This document shows, piece after piece, positions 20,335 through 30,719 of a stretch of DNA of 64,000 nucleotides. How positions within the stretch are numbered: position 1 is the first letter of the stretch; every line of letters begins with the position of its first letter. The notes under the pieces were generated by a model. The model saw nothing but the letters and a program-made list of their open reading frames with translations. It was not told the DNA's origin and searched no databases. This DNA comes from Taxillus chinensis. Taxonomy: Eukaryota > Streptophyta > Magnoliopsida > Santalales > Loranthaceae. The position numbers and the translations under genes were made by a program. Where the stretch lies: the NCBI GenBank assembly GCA_023512835.1, contig CM042086.1:9153799-9217798 (forward strand), given 5' to 3'.

Positions 20335-23204
20335 GAGATTGAAAGCCCACAACAATGATGGGCGTGAATTAAAAGTTGAAAGGCCCACAAGAACGATAGG
20401 CTCGAATTGACAAATGGAAAAGGCCCACAACAATGATGAGCTTGAATTGAAAACCGAAAGGCCCACAACAACGATAGGCTTGAATTGAAAAATGGAAAAA
20501 GGCCCACAACAATGATGGGCTTGAATTGAAAACGGATAGCCCACAAGAACGATAGGCTTGAATTGAAAATGGGTAGCCCACAAGAACGATAGGCTTGAAT
20601 TGAAAAATGGATAGCCCACAACGAACAATAGGCTTAAAGTGAAAAAGGGAAAGCCCACAAGAACGATAGGCTTAAAGTGAAAATGGAAAAAATGGCCCAC
20701 AACAATGATGGGCTTGAATTGAAAACCGAAAGGCCCACAAGAACGATAGGCTCAAATTAAAAAGGGAAAAAGGCCCACAAGAACGATAGGCTTGAATTGA
20801 AAATGAATAGCCCACAAGAACGATAGGCTTAAAGTGAAAAAGGGAAAGCCCACAAGAACGATAGGCTTAAAGTGAAAATGGAAAAAATGGCCCACAACAA
20901 TGATGGGCTTGAATTGAAAACTGAAAGGCCCACAAGAACGATAGGCTCAAATTAAAAAGGGAAAAAGTCCCACAAAGAACGATAGGCTTGAATTGAAAAT
21001 GAATAGCCCACAAGAACGATAGGCTTAAAGTGAAAACGGGAAAGCCCACAAGAACGATAGGCTTGAATTGAAAAATGGATAGCCCACGCGAACGATAGGC
21101 TTAAAGTGAAAAAGGGAAAGCCCACAAGAACGATAGACTTAAAGTGAAAATGGAAAAAATGGCCCACAACAATGATGGGCTTGAATTGAAAACCGAAAGG
21201 CCCACAAGAACGATAGGCTCAAATTAAAAAGGGAAAAAGGCCCACAAGAACGATAGGCTTGAATTGAAAATGAATAGCCCACAAAGAACGATAAGCTTAA
21301 AGTGAAAACGGGAAAGCCCACAAGAACGATAGGCTTAAAGTGAAAAATGAAAGGCCCACTGCAACGATAGGCTTGAATTGAAAATGGATAGCCCACAAGA
21401 ACGATAGGCTTGAATTGAAAACGGGAAAATGAAAGGCCCACCGCAACGATAGGCTCGAATCGAAAATGGAAAGCCCACAAGAACGATAGGCTTAAATTGC
21501 AAATGGATAGCCCACAAGAACGATAAGCTTGAATTGAAAATGGGTAGCCCACAAGAACGATAGGCTTGAATTGAAAAATGGATAGCCCACAAGAACGATA
21601 GGCTTAAAGTGAAAAAGGGAAAGCCCACAAGAACGATAGGCTTAAAGTGAAAATGGAAAAAATGGCCCACAACAATGATGGGCTTGAATTGAAAACCGAA
21701 AGGCCCACAAGAACGATAGGCTCAAATTAAAAAAGGGAAAAAGGCCCACAAAGAACGATAGGCTTGAATTGAAAATGAATAGCCCACAAGAACGACAGGC
21801 TTAAATTGAAAATGGGTAGCCCACAAGAACGATAGGCTTGAATTGAAAAATGGATAGCCCACAAGAACGATAGGCTTAAAGTGAAAAAGGGAAAGCCCAC
21901 AAGAACGATAGGCGTAAAGTGAAAATGGAAAAAATGGCCCACAACAATGATGGGCTTGAATTGAAAACCGAAAGGCCCACAAAGAACGATAGGCTTGAAT
22001 TGAAAATGAATAGCCCACAACAACGATAGGCTTAAAGTGAAAACGGGAAAGCCCACAAGAACGATAGGCTTAAAGTGAAAAATGAAAGGCCCACCGCAAC
22101 GATAGGCTTGAATTGAAAATGGATAGCCCACAAGAACGATAGGCTTGAATTGAAAACGGGAAAATGAAAGGCCCACCGCAACGATAGGCTCGAATCGAAA
22201 ATGGAAAGCCCACAAGAACGATAGGCTTAAATTGCAAATGGATAGCCCACAACAACGATAAGCTTGAATTGAAAATGGGTAGCCCACAAGAACGATAGGC
22301 TTGAATTGAAAAATGGATAGCCCACAAGAACGATAGGCTTAAAGTGAAAAAGGGAAAGCCCACAAGAACAATAGGCTTAAAGTGAAAATGGAAAAAATGG
22401 CCCACAACAATGATGGGCTTGAATTGAAAACTGAAAGGCCCACAAGAACGATAGGCTCAAATTAAAAAGGGAAAAAGGCCCACAAGAACGATAGGCTTGA
22501 ATTGGAAATGAATAGCCCACAAGAACGATAGGCTTAAATTGAAAATGGGTAGCCCACAAGAACGATAGGCTTGAATTGAAAAATGGATAGCCCACGACGA
22601 CGATAGGCTTAAAGTGAAAAAGGGAAAGCCCACAACAACGATAGGCTTAAAGTGAAAATGGAAAAAATGGCCCACAACAATGATGGGCTTGAATTGAAAA
22701 CCGAAAGGCCCACAAGAACGATAGGCTCAAATTAAAAAGGGAAAAAGGCCCACAAGAACGGTAGGCTTGAATTGAAAATGAATAGCCCACAAGAACGATA
22801 GGCTTAAAGTGAAAACGGGAAAGCCCACAAGAACGATAGGCTCAAAGTGAAAAATGAAAGGCCCACTGCAACGATAGGCTTAAATTGAAAATGGATAGCC
22901 CACAAGAACGATAGGCTTGAATTGAAAACGGGAAAATGAAAGGCCCACCGCAACGATAGGCACGAATCGAAAATGGAAAGCCCACAAGAACAATAGGCTT
23001 AAATTGCAAATGGATAGCCCACAAGAACGATAAGCTTGAATTGAAAATGGGTAGCCCACAAGAACGATAGGCTTGAATTGAAAAATGGTAGCCCACAAGA
23101 ACGATAGGCTTGAATTGAAAATAAATAGCCCATAGCAACGATAGGCTTGAATTGAAAAACGGGAAAGCCCACAAGAACGATAGGCTTGAATTGAAAAACG
23201 GGAA
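20335..23204 (-). repeat. Ogre 3'-UTR minisatellite, array 2
   Basis: About 75 units of the same 37-bp family as array 1 and in the same orientation, 2.87 kb. The AACAATGATGGG variant block recurs near 20692, 20888, 21157, 21660, 21937, 22396 and 22667, giving spacings of about 196, 270, 503, 277, 459 and 271 bp. The 270 and 503 periods also occur in array 1. The array continues into the 3' end segment at 20124-20334. Confidence 0.92.
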
Positions 23205-23229
23205 AACCCGGACAAAATGGGGTCCAACA
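23205..23229 (-). repeat. 25-bp tip of an Ogre LTR at a breakpoint
   Basis: On the minus strand it reads TGTTGGACCCCATTTTGTCC plus GGGTT, the first 25 bases of the LTR, fused on one side to the minisatellite and on the other to the plus-strand gag leader of Ogre-2. It marks a rearrangement junction between two oppositely oriented Ogre copies. Confidence 0.8.
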
Positions 23230-23301
23230 GTTTGTATTGAGTGTTTTGTTTTTTTTTTGCAATAAAGTTGTTTGTTTCTTTAACCCTCTGCATAGACATT
23301 C

Positions 23302-25224
23302 ATGCATACATGCATATCAAATGAAAAATCAAATAAAGGTTCCCTTGTACCCAAGTGGGTAGCGACCTCCCTCCAGGATTGCGCACTCTTACAATCTCGG
23401 ATCCCGGCGCAATCAAGTACCTCAACCGCGGCCCAATGGCAGAAGAAACAGAGAACAGACTCATGGGGTTGGAACAGTCCACAACAAACCCTACAGGGGC
23501 AAATGTCCGTAATTATGGAAATGCTCACAAAATTAACCGAGGAAAGAGGAAGAACCCCGATAGGGGGGAACTATCAATCACCATCAAGAGCAGGGACAGG
23601 AGGCCGTTCGGTCACCCAACCTTGCTCCAAGCCAGGCACCCACATACCATCCTGCTATGGCACAACCTCCAACCCCAAATCAAACTCATTTCACTATGCC
23701 CACACCCGGAAATGTAATGGAAGTGGTGGGTTGCCCAGCTCCTCGGGAAAATATTGAGTCTCCTGCTCTACGCCGACCCAAGGAAAGATTGAAAGCCGTA
23801 GAAGGCATGGACAGCTATGGCATGACCAGCCCGCAAGACTTATGCTTAGTCCCTGGGGTGGTGCTACCGCCAAAATTCAAAATGCCGGAGTTTGAAAAGT
23901 TCAACGGGACCCGATGTCCGAGGACACATCTGGCCATGTATTGTCAAAAGATGGCTACTTATCTTTGGTGAAGACAAGCTCCTCATGCATTGTTTCCAGG
24001 AGAGCCTAACCGGGGCATCCCTTCGCTGGTACTTTCAACCGAATGGAAACCGCATTAAGACATGGAAGGAATTAGCTACTTCCTTCTTGGCACAAGACAA
24101 ACATGTCACCGAGCTAGCGCTGGATCGACTAACCCTTCAGTCCATGGAAAAGGGATGCGAGGAGAATTTCAAAGATTATGCGCGAAGATGGAGAGAGGCC
24201 GTGTGGAGGTTCAACCTCCTCTTACCGAAAGAGAACTCACTACCCTTTTTATCAACACGCTAAAAGGAGTCTACTATGAGAAGTTGATCGGTAACGTCTC
24301 CAACAGGTTTCGCAGACTTGGTTGTATCCGGTGAACGTGTGGAGAGTGGAATTAAAGGAGGAAAGCTAAAGAGTGATGCAGTGAGGTTTCAACCACCAGC
24401 GAAAAAGAAGGAAAATGAAACCAACTTGGTATACCCATCGCACCAGTCAATACAACCAACATTCTACCAAGCGCTAGGGTGCCACGAGGGTCACCAGGTA
24501 GCTGTTTATGCCGCACCTGCACCACCTCCCCAATTCATGCCATACTTGCCACAAGGAGGAAGTCCATTTCCATATCCAATGACACCTAATCCGTTTCAAC
24601 CAAGAGCGCCTTACGCAGAGCAACCAAGGCCAGCAACTCAGGAAGGACTAGGACCCTCATTCCAAGGACAGGGGGCAACCAAGGGCCCCGACCCGGCAAG
24701 CAAGAGCGAATCGGGCTTCTCGTCGACCACGACAAGAGTTTGACTTGATCCCAATGACATATGCCGAACTATACCCCAAGATTTTAGAGGCAAGGATGGT
24801 AACCCCTATACCCTTGGGAGAAATAAAGACTCCTCCCCCCACCTGGTACAAGCCGGATGCCAGGTGTGAATATCATGCGGTGGAGCTGGACATGATATCG
24901 AAAACCGTATAACGTTCAAAAGGAAGGTTCAGGCATTAAAGGATGCAAAGTGGCTGGATTTTTCCGCACCTGGCTGGGACACCAAATGTGAACAACAATC
25001 CTCTCCCCAGAACACTCCGACAATGTTGCTAGTATCAAGAAGGAAGGGCGACGGGAAAGGTTCTCTCAAGTACAAATGGAGAAAATGTATTTGTTTACTC
25101 TGTTACAGGAGCATGGATATATACCGGTGAAGACGCGCCAAAGGCAGGGAAAGGAACAGATCGGGAAAAGCAATGCCCTTATCATAAGATGTCACGGGGA
25201 CATGACATCACGAATGTACTGAGT
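23302..25224 (+). pseudogene. Ogre-2 gag, frameshifted and 3'-deleted
   Basis: It carries the same domains as the Ogre-1 gag: the coiled-coil-like GLEQSQQ-type segment (about 23460-23560), PRTHLAMYCQKMATY (23915-23960), RWYFQPNGNRIKTWKELATS (24025-24080), the Pro/Gln-rich linker (24380-24640), and zinc-knuckle-like CEYH (about 24866) and CPYH (about 25170). Several frame changes occur, for example near 23720, 23960, 24200 and 24310. At 25224, within the second knuckle region (after GAATGTACTGAGTT), the sequence jumps directly to RNase H. Confidence 0.82.
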
Positions 25225-26795
25225 TCAAGAAGCCATTCACAAAGGAATCAAAAAATTACGAGTGTTCGGCGATTCGGCACTCATCATTTTTCAAGTAAGG
25301 GGTGAATGGGAGACTCGAAACCACAAATTAATCCCATATCGAAGCACATTGCAGAGTTAGCCGAGCAATTCGAAGACATCACATTTGAGCATATGCCCAG
25401 GGAATGCAACCGGCTCCCTGACGCGCCGGCAACTCTAGCCTCCCTCCTTCGACTAGACACAAAGTTGGAGGTTCGGTCTTTCGATATCCGTATACAAGAT
25501 GCTCCTGCACATTGCATGGCCATTGAAGGACATACCTGAAGAAAAACCTTGGTTTGAGGACATCAAACAATATTTGCTTAAGCAAGAATACCCAGCAGAG
25601 GCCACCGAATCCGATAAGAGAAATATCCGAAGGTCAGCGTCCAACTATTATATTGATGGCTCAATTGTGTATAAGAGAAACCACGACATGGTGCTATTGC
25701 GGTGTGTGGCAAAAGAAGAATCAACACAAATCATGAAAGAAGTGCACGAAGGGGAATGTGGTTCACATGCAAACGAACATGCATTAACAAGACAAATCAT
25801 GAGAATGGGCTACTATTGGATCACCATGGAAAAAGATTACATTGAATATGTGCGCAAATGCCTCAAGTGTCAAATTTATGGCGACAAGATTCAAGTACCG
25901 CTGTCTAAACTACACGTGATGGTCTCCCTGTGGCCGTTCTCACTTTGGGGCATTGACGTTATCGGACCAATATCTCCAAAAGCGTCTAATGGTCATCGTT
26001 TCATTTTGGTAGCCATTGATTACTTCACCAAGTGGGTAGAAGCGCATCATACGCTAATGTCACACAGCCGTGGTACTTCGATTTATACGGAACAACATCA
26101 TATGCCGATATGGTCTTCCCAAGCAGATCATAACAGACAATGCTACCAATTTGAACAATGGGATGATAGGGAGGTTGTGCGAAACATACAAAATTCAACA
26201 CCGCAACTCGACCCCCTATTGCCCAAAGATGAATGGAGCAATCGAGGCAGCCAACAAGAACATCAAGAACATTATCGGAAAGATGACCGAAACGTACAAA
26301 GATTGGCACGAGAAGCTACCTTACGCTTTGCATGCTTATCGTACCTCGGTGCGTACATCGACCGGGGCAACTCCATTTTCTTTGGTCTATGGTATGGAAG
26401 CAGTTCTACCGGTTGAAGTGGAGATACCTTCCCTCCGAGTACTTAAGGATACTCGGCTCGAAGAAGCAGAATGGGTCCAAAGTCGTTATGAGCGGTTGAA
26501 TTTAATTGAAGGCAAGCGCTTGGCGGCTTTGCGAGAGGACGGTTGTATCAACAGAGAATGATGAACAATTACAATAAAAAGGTGAAGCCCAGAAGCTTTC
26601 AAGAGGGTGATCTTGTCCTCAAGAAGATCTTGACAATCCAAAGATGACCATCGAGGCAAGTGGACTCCCAATTATGAAGGCTCATATGTTGTGAAAAAAG
26701 CATTCTCGGGAGGCGCATTGATCCTTGCCAAAATGGATGGAGATGAGCTTCCTAATCCGGTGAATAGTGACGCCGTCAAAAAGTTTTATGCTTAA
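25225..26795 (+). pseudogene. Ogre-2 RNase H tail and integrase, frameshifted
   Basis: After the deletion junction the frame gives IKKLRVFGDSALIIFQ, RGEWETRNHKLIPY and then EHMPRECNRLPDAPATLASL, the end of RNase H with an active-site-type Asp in GDSA. The integrase zinc domain (HEGECGSHANEH, CLKC) and the first core motif (GIDVIGP) lie at 25745-25970 in one frame, the rest (ITDNATN, MNGAIEAANK, YALHAYRTS) at 26070-26560 in another. A third piece ends NSDAVKKFYA with TAA at 26793-26795. Frame changes occur near 25340, 25530, 26045, 26560 and 26645. Confidence 0.85.
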
Positions 26796-27984
26796 CTCTC
26801 ATGTCTCCCAACAAGATTCTCATTCCTGTAATGAGCGGACTTGGTGAAAACCCAAAAAGGCACCAAGGGTAAAATACAAAGCCAACAATAAATCTTGAAG
26901 GGTGAAATCGGTTCGATCGAACCGAAAGGATCAGGACCACAACAAATAGGGTCCGTTGCAAGCGATAGAGACAACATCATCCAAAAAACAAGCATCGCAA
27001 ACAGTGGAAGACTTGGTCAAACCTCGGCACACTCGAATCAAATTTGTACATTATGCTTTTAAAGATTTGCGATTCTATTTATCAGATTATGACAATAGGA
27101 CACTTTTTATGATATAAATATGTTTTGTGGAATTAAACCAACAAAAATCTTTTTATCTCTTTAATCATGTTACATCGTCTTCATTTCACATTTGAGTAGA
27201 ACATCTTAAATCCCTAGTAAGCTCTTTTAGCATTGCCTTATGAGTAGGGCCAAGCTCAAAATCCCCAAACAACTTAAAGCCCCCAACTCGGAGTACTCAT
27301 ATCTCCACGGGATATCACTATCCCCAGAGAAGCCGTCAAATCGGTCTCCTCAATATGGTGAAGCAAAATTTAACGGACCCTTCATGCACAATAGGGAGTT
27401 CCCCGGCAAAGACAGGATGGATTCTCCATCCAAAGAGAACGTTGTTCCCCAACAAGTTGAATGTTAGCCAACCACCCCAACAACATTGAGATAGATCTCT
27501 AGCCCTGGTTAACCCTCGGTGATACATCACGTGGCATTCAATGCATACATCACGTGGCATTCAATGCATACATCACATGGCATCACATTGCATCATATTT
27601 CACCACCAGTTGAGGTTTATGCATCCCCGCATACAGCACATTGCAGTCCATGCATCATTGGCATACATTCAACATACTCTGTGATTGCAGGAATATTGCC
27701 GCCTCCTGGAGATCCTAGGAGCTCATATTCAAGAAACTTCTCTTCAAGCTATCCTAGCTTTCTTTGTTCAAACTGTACACCTTTTCCTTTGCAATTTCCC
27801 CAAGCTCTAAGCGCATCCCTTTTGGCAATTGACAAACTTTTCCCATTTTGGGTCACCTCGTAGAGCGATCTCCTTGAGTGAACTCGTAGAGGGAGCTTAA
27901 ATTGGGTTACTTCCCAAACTCACCAATTCTTTAAAGCATTTCCCCAAATACCAATTGATGTCTCCAACAAGTCTTTCCAGTTTA
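26796..27984 (+). other. Ogre-2 3' untranslated region
   Basis: The non-coding counterpart of 3204-4408. It has one copy of the 48-bp hairpin segment (about 26829-26878) and a 26-bp tandem motif, ACATCACGTGGCATTCAATGC, repeated two and a half times at 27527-27590. It ends at the first minisatellite units near 27985. I see no supported gene. Confidence 0.75.
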
Positions 27985-28915
27985 AGCCTATCGTTGATGT
28001 GGGCTTTCCATAGCCTATCGTTGTTGTGGGCTTTCCATTGTCAATTCAAGCCTATTGTTCTTTGTAGGGCTTTCCATTTTTCAGTTTAAGCCTAACGTTG
28101 CTGTGGGCTTTTCCATTTTTAATTTAAGCCTATCGTTGCTGTGGGCTTTCCATTTTCAATTCAAGCCTATCGTTGCAGTGGGCCTTTCATTTTTCGTTTA
28201 AGCCTATCGTTGCTGTGGGCTTTTCCATCTTCACTTTAAGCCTATCGTTGCTGCGGGCTATCCGTTTTCACTTTAAGCCTATCGTTGCTGTGGGCTTTCC
28301 CGTTTTCATTTTAAGTCTATCGTTGCTGTGGGCTATCCATTTTCAATTCAAGCCTATCGTTCTGTGGGCTTTCCATTTTTAATTTAAGCCTATCGTTCTT
28401 GTGGGCTTTCCATTTTCAATTCAAGCCTATCGTTGCGGTGGGCCTTTCATTTTTCCGTTTAAGCTTATCGTTCTTGTGGGCTTTTCCATTTTCACTTTAA
28501 GCCTATCGTTCTTGTGGGCTTTTCCATTTTTACTTTAAGCCTATCGTTCTTGTGGGCTTTCCCGTTTTCACTTTAAGCCTATTGTTCTTTGTGGGCTTTC
28601 CCGTTTTCACTTCAAGCCTATCGTTCTTGTGGGCTATCCATTTTCAATTCAAGCCTATCGTTGCTGTGGGCTATCCGTTTTCAATTCAAGCCCATCATTG
28701 TTGTGGACCTTTTTCCATTTTTAATTTGAGTCTATCATTGCTGTGGGCCTTTCAGTTTTCAATTCAAGCCCATCATTGTTGTGGGCCTTTTTCCATTTTT
28801 CAATTCGAGCCTATCGTTGTTGTGGGCCTTTCAACTTTTAGTTCACACCCATCATTGTTGTGGGCCTTTTCTCTTTTTTCGGTTCAAGCCTGTCATTGTT
28901 GTAGGCTTTCAATCT
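27985..28915 (+). repeat. Ogre 3'-UTR minisatellite, array 3
   Basis: About 25 units run with the core AAGCCTATCGTTCTTGTGGGC, the reverse complement of arrays 1 and 2, and hence the same sense relative to Ogre-2 coding sequence. More units carry GTTGCTG than GTTCTTG, so the array is a diverged version. It is followed by the same 190-base segment, polypurine tract and LTR as the second minus-strand copy. Confidence 0.92.
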
Positions 28916-29107
28916 CCAGGTATCAAGCGGCCTTAGATGCCTCATCAAGGTATTATCCAAGCATACCGGCCTGTGAAGCCCCTTTTCCCTCTCGGGGACA
29001 AACCCAACCGTCGCACTTCTTCCTCTAGGTAAGTCATGTAAGTGCTCCAACCCGTCCAAAATGACTCCCTTTTATCTTTGTACGCTGTTTGTATACAAAC
29101 AATGCAC
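28916..29107 (+). other. Segment between minisatellite and polypurine tract
   Basis: Non-coding and equal in position to 20137-20334. It includes CTCGGGGACA and a donor-like AGGTAAGTC near 29025, conserved in both copies. Confidence 0.6.
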
Positions 29108-29120
29108 AAAGAGGGGCAGC
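29108..29120 (+). other. Ogre-2 polypurine tract
   Basis: AAAGAGGGGCAGC directly precedes the LTR start TGTAGGACCC. It is the plus-strand primer site and fixes the element's 3' end. Confidence 0.8.
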
Positions 29121-29966
29121 TGTAGGACCCTATTTTGTCCGGGTTGGACATACTAACCCCATTTGATATACCTTTCTGCCCATGCCATATACCTTATTGA
29201 ACAGGTCCACAATGATCCCATACTTCCAAGGAATGGTCTACCCCAATCGGCACGAGATGGATATAATTGACACGGATGGGGGAGTTCAAAATTAATGACT
29301 TTTGCTACAAGTCCTTGAAGCGCCCCAAGACCAACACCAGGTGATGGAGGATGAAAATTCGAGACCAACGCACTTGATCGAGCTCAAATCGGACTTAAAA
29401 TGAAGAAGTTATGGCCAAAACAACTTTCGTTGGAAAAAGTCAAACTTGCCAAAAGATGGTCAATGCCCCTGGTCAAACCGCCCGCAAAAGTGATCATGCG
29501 AAACTCTTCAAAATGCCTATGTAGTCGAATACGGATCTCCCCAAACAATTCCTGGAAGGTTACCTATTTTTGCATTTTTGGTGGGGGTAAAAAGGTAATT
29601 AAAAGTTAAAAAAAACAAAAAAAAAAACATAAACAAAAACAAAAAAAAGGGAAATAAAAACCATTTCCAACCGTAGAAATCATAAACTTTTTAATTTAGC
29701 CCAGTCATGGCAGTATAAATAAAATAAAACCTCCTCCCCCCTAAATTAGATACCGAAAGGGCGCCGTAGGGGTGCTAATCCTTCCCTACACGTAACCAAC
29801 TCCCGAACCCATCTCCGATAACGCAGACCATACACTTAAAACTACTCAAAGTAGAGGGTATCCAGTTGTACCCCAAAAACAAGTTGGGGGCAACTCTAAA
29901 ATTTCTCACCATTGGTTTAGTTTGAGCTCACCCCAAAAGGGCCCGGACGAAAACCAGGTGATGACA
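29121..29966 (+). repeat. 3' LTR of Ogre-2 with a 2.1-kb internal deletion
   Basis: It begins TGTAGGACCC and ends CAGGTGATGACA, only 846 bp against 2.8-3.1 kb in the other three copies. The missing part runs from the A-rich tract near 29610-29650 and includes the CGA-rich repeats and T-rich tracts. The U5 block GGTGCTAATCCTTCCCTACA is kept at 29773-29792, and TATAAATAAAA at about 29712 could be its core promoter. Confidence 0.85.
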
Positions 29967-30103
29967 ATCACATGTTCCGCCTTGTGGGCTTCTCCTGGCG
30001 GAAAATCTCCAAGGCGAAGTTGAATGTCTCCAGATGCTTGGGCCACCACGCGACAAAGATCCTTATCCTGAGTGCCTTTTAGGAGATGACTGAAAGTTGT
30101 CAT
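29967..30103 (-). pseudogene. Truncated start of Ogre-3 ORF1
   Basis: The frame starts at ATG 30103 (MTTFSHLLKGTQDKD) and is open for about 45 codons to HKAEHVI, where it is cut by the outer end of the Ogre-2 LTR. It matches the start of the Ogre-1 ORF1 (MATFDHLLKGLQDKE). Over this stretch it is less damaged than the Ogre-1 copy, which shows a stop or shift after about 20 codons. Confidence 0.65.
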
Positions 30104-30718
30104 GCCTATATGAATGATGAATGTCATGTTATGCATGATAACGAGGTTAGGATAACAGGTTAACATATATCAAGGCAGGTAGACAGGATAAAGAATAAAT
30201 CAATAGTAAAAAAAACAGTTAATATGTGCGGGGGATGACTTAAGGGCTACCCTACAAAACAAAGGTTAGCATGGCATGGAATGAGCAAACAAAATGTGGG
30301 TCAATACCCCTGATGGGCTTTTATTGCTATACCTATCTTATTCGTTGGTTCCCAAACTTCCTCAATAGAGGGCTCCGTACACCATGGTATTTACCGGAGG
30401 GGGATCTTAAAAGGACGTGCCTTAAAAGAACCTCAAGCTTGAGTGAGGAGTCCGAGGCCCCATTGCGGATAATGATCAACGCGCTGGGGACCGTCTTGAA
30501 CCTCGCTAACCTAAATTGTGCTAAACCCGGGTATAGGGTTATGCATGAATGCAACAAGTATGGAAAGCGATAAATCACAACTATCATGGTAGTTAAAGCG
30601 TATAAATAAACCACGTTAGAACAAGAGCACAATAACAAGATAATTAAAATAACCTTCTAATCCTAGTTCTAGACCTAACTCTCTAAAGTGTTCATTCTTA
30701 TATCCCCAGCAGTCGCCC
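30104..30718 (-). other. Ogre-3 leader and primer binding site
   Basis: The leader matches 16566-17160. The primer site is 30703-30718, reading GGGCGACTGCTGGGGA on the minus strand. Compared with Ogre-1 it lacks two bases (TCTGC becomes TGC), so pairing with tRNA-Arg may be weaker. Confidence 0.7.
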
Positions 30719-30719
30719 T

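Larger units (their letters stand above)
23230..29966 (+). mobile_element. Ogre-2, deleted plus-strand copy
   Basis: In order: gag leader, gag, RNase H tail plus integrase, 3' UTR, minisatellite, polypurine tract and 3' LTR, all on the plus strand. It lacks the 5' LTR, primer site, ORF1, protease, reverse transcriptase and most of RNase H. Order and sequence mirror Ogre-1, which lies inverted in the first 17 kb. Confidence 0.88.

Noticed and set aside
20335..23204. Regular repeats of about 37 bp, resembling a CRISPR array
   Set aside because: The units are continuous with no unique spacers, the host is a plant, and the array is part of a retrotransposon 3' UTR.
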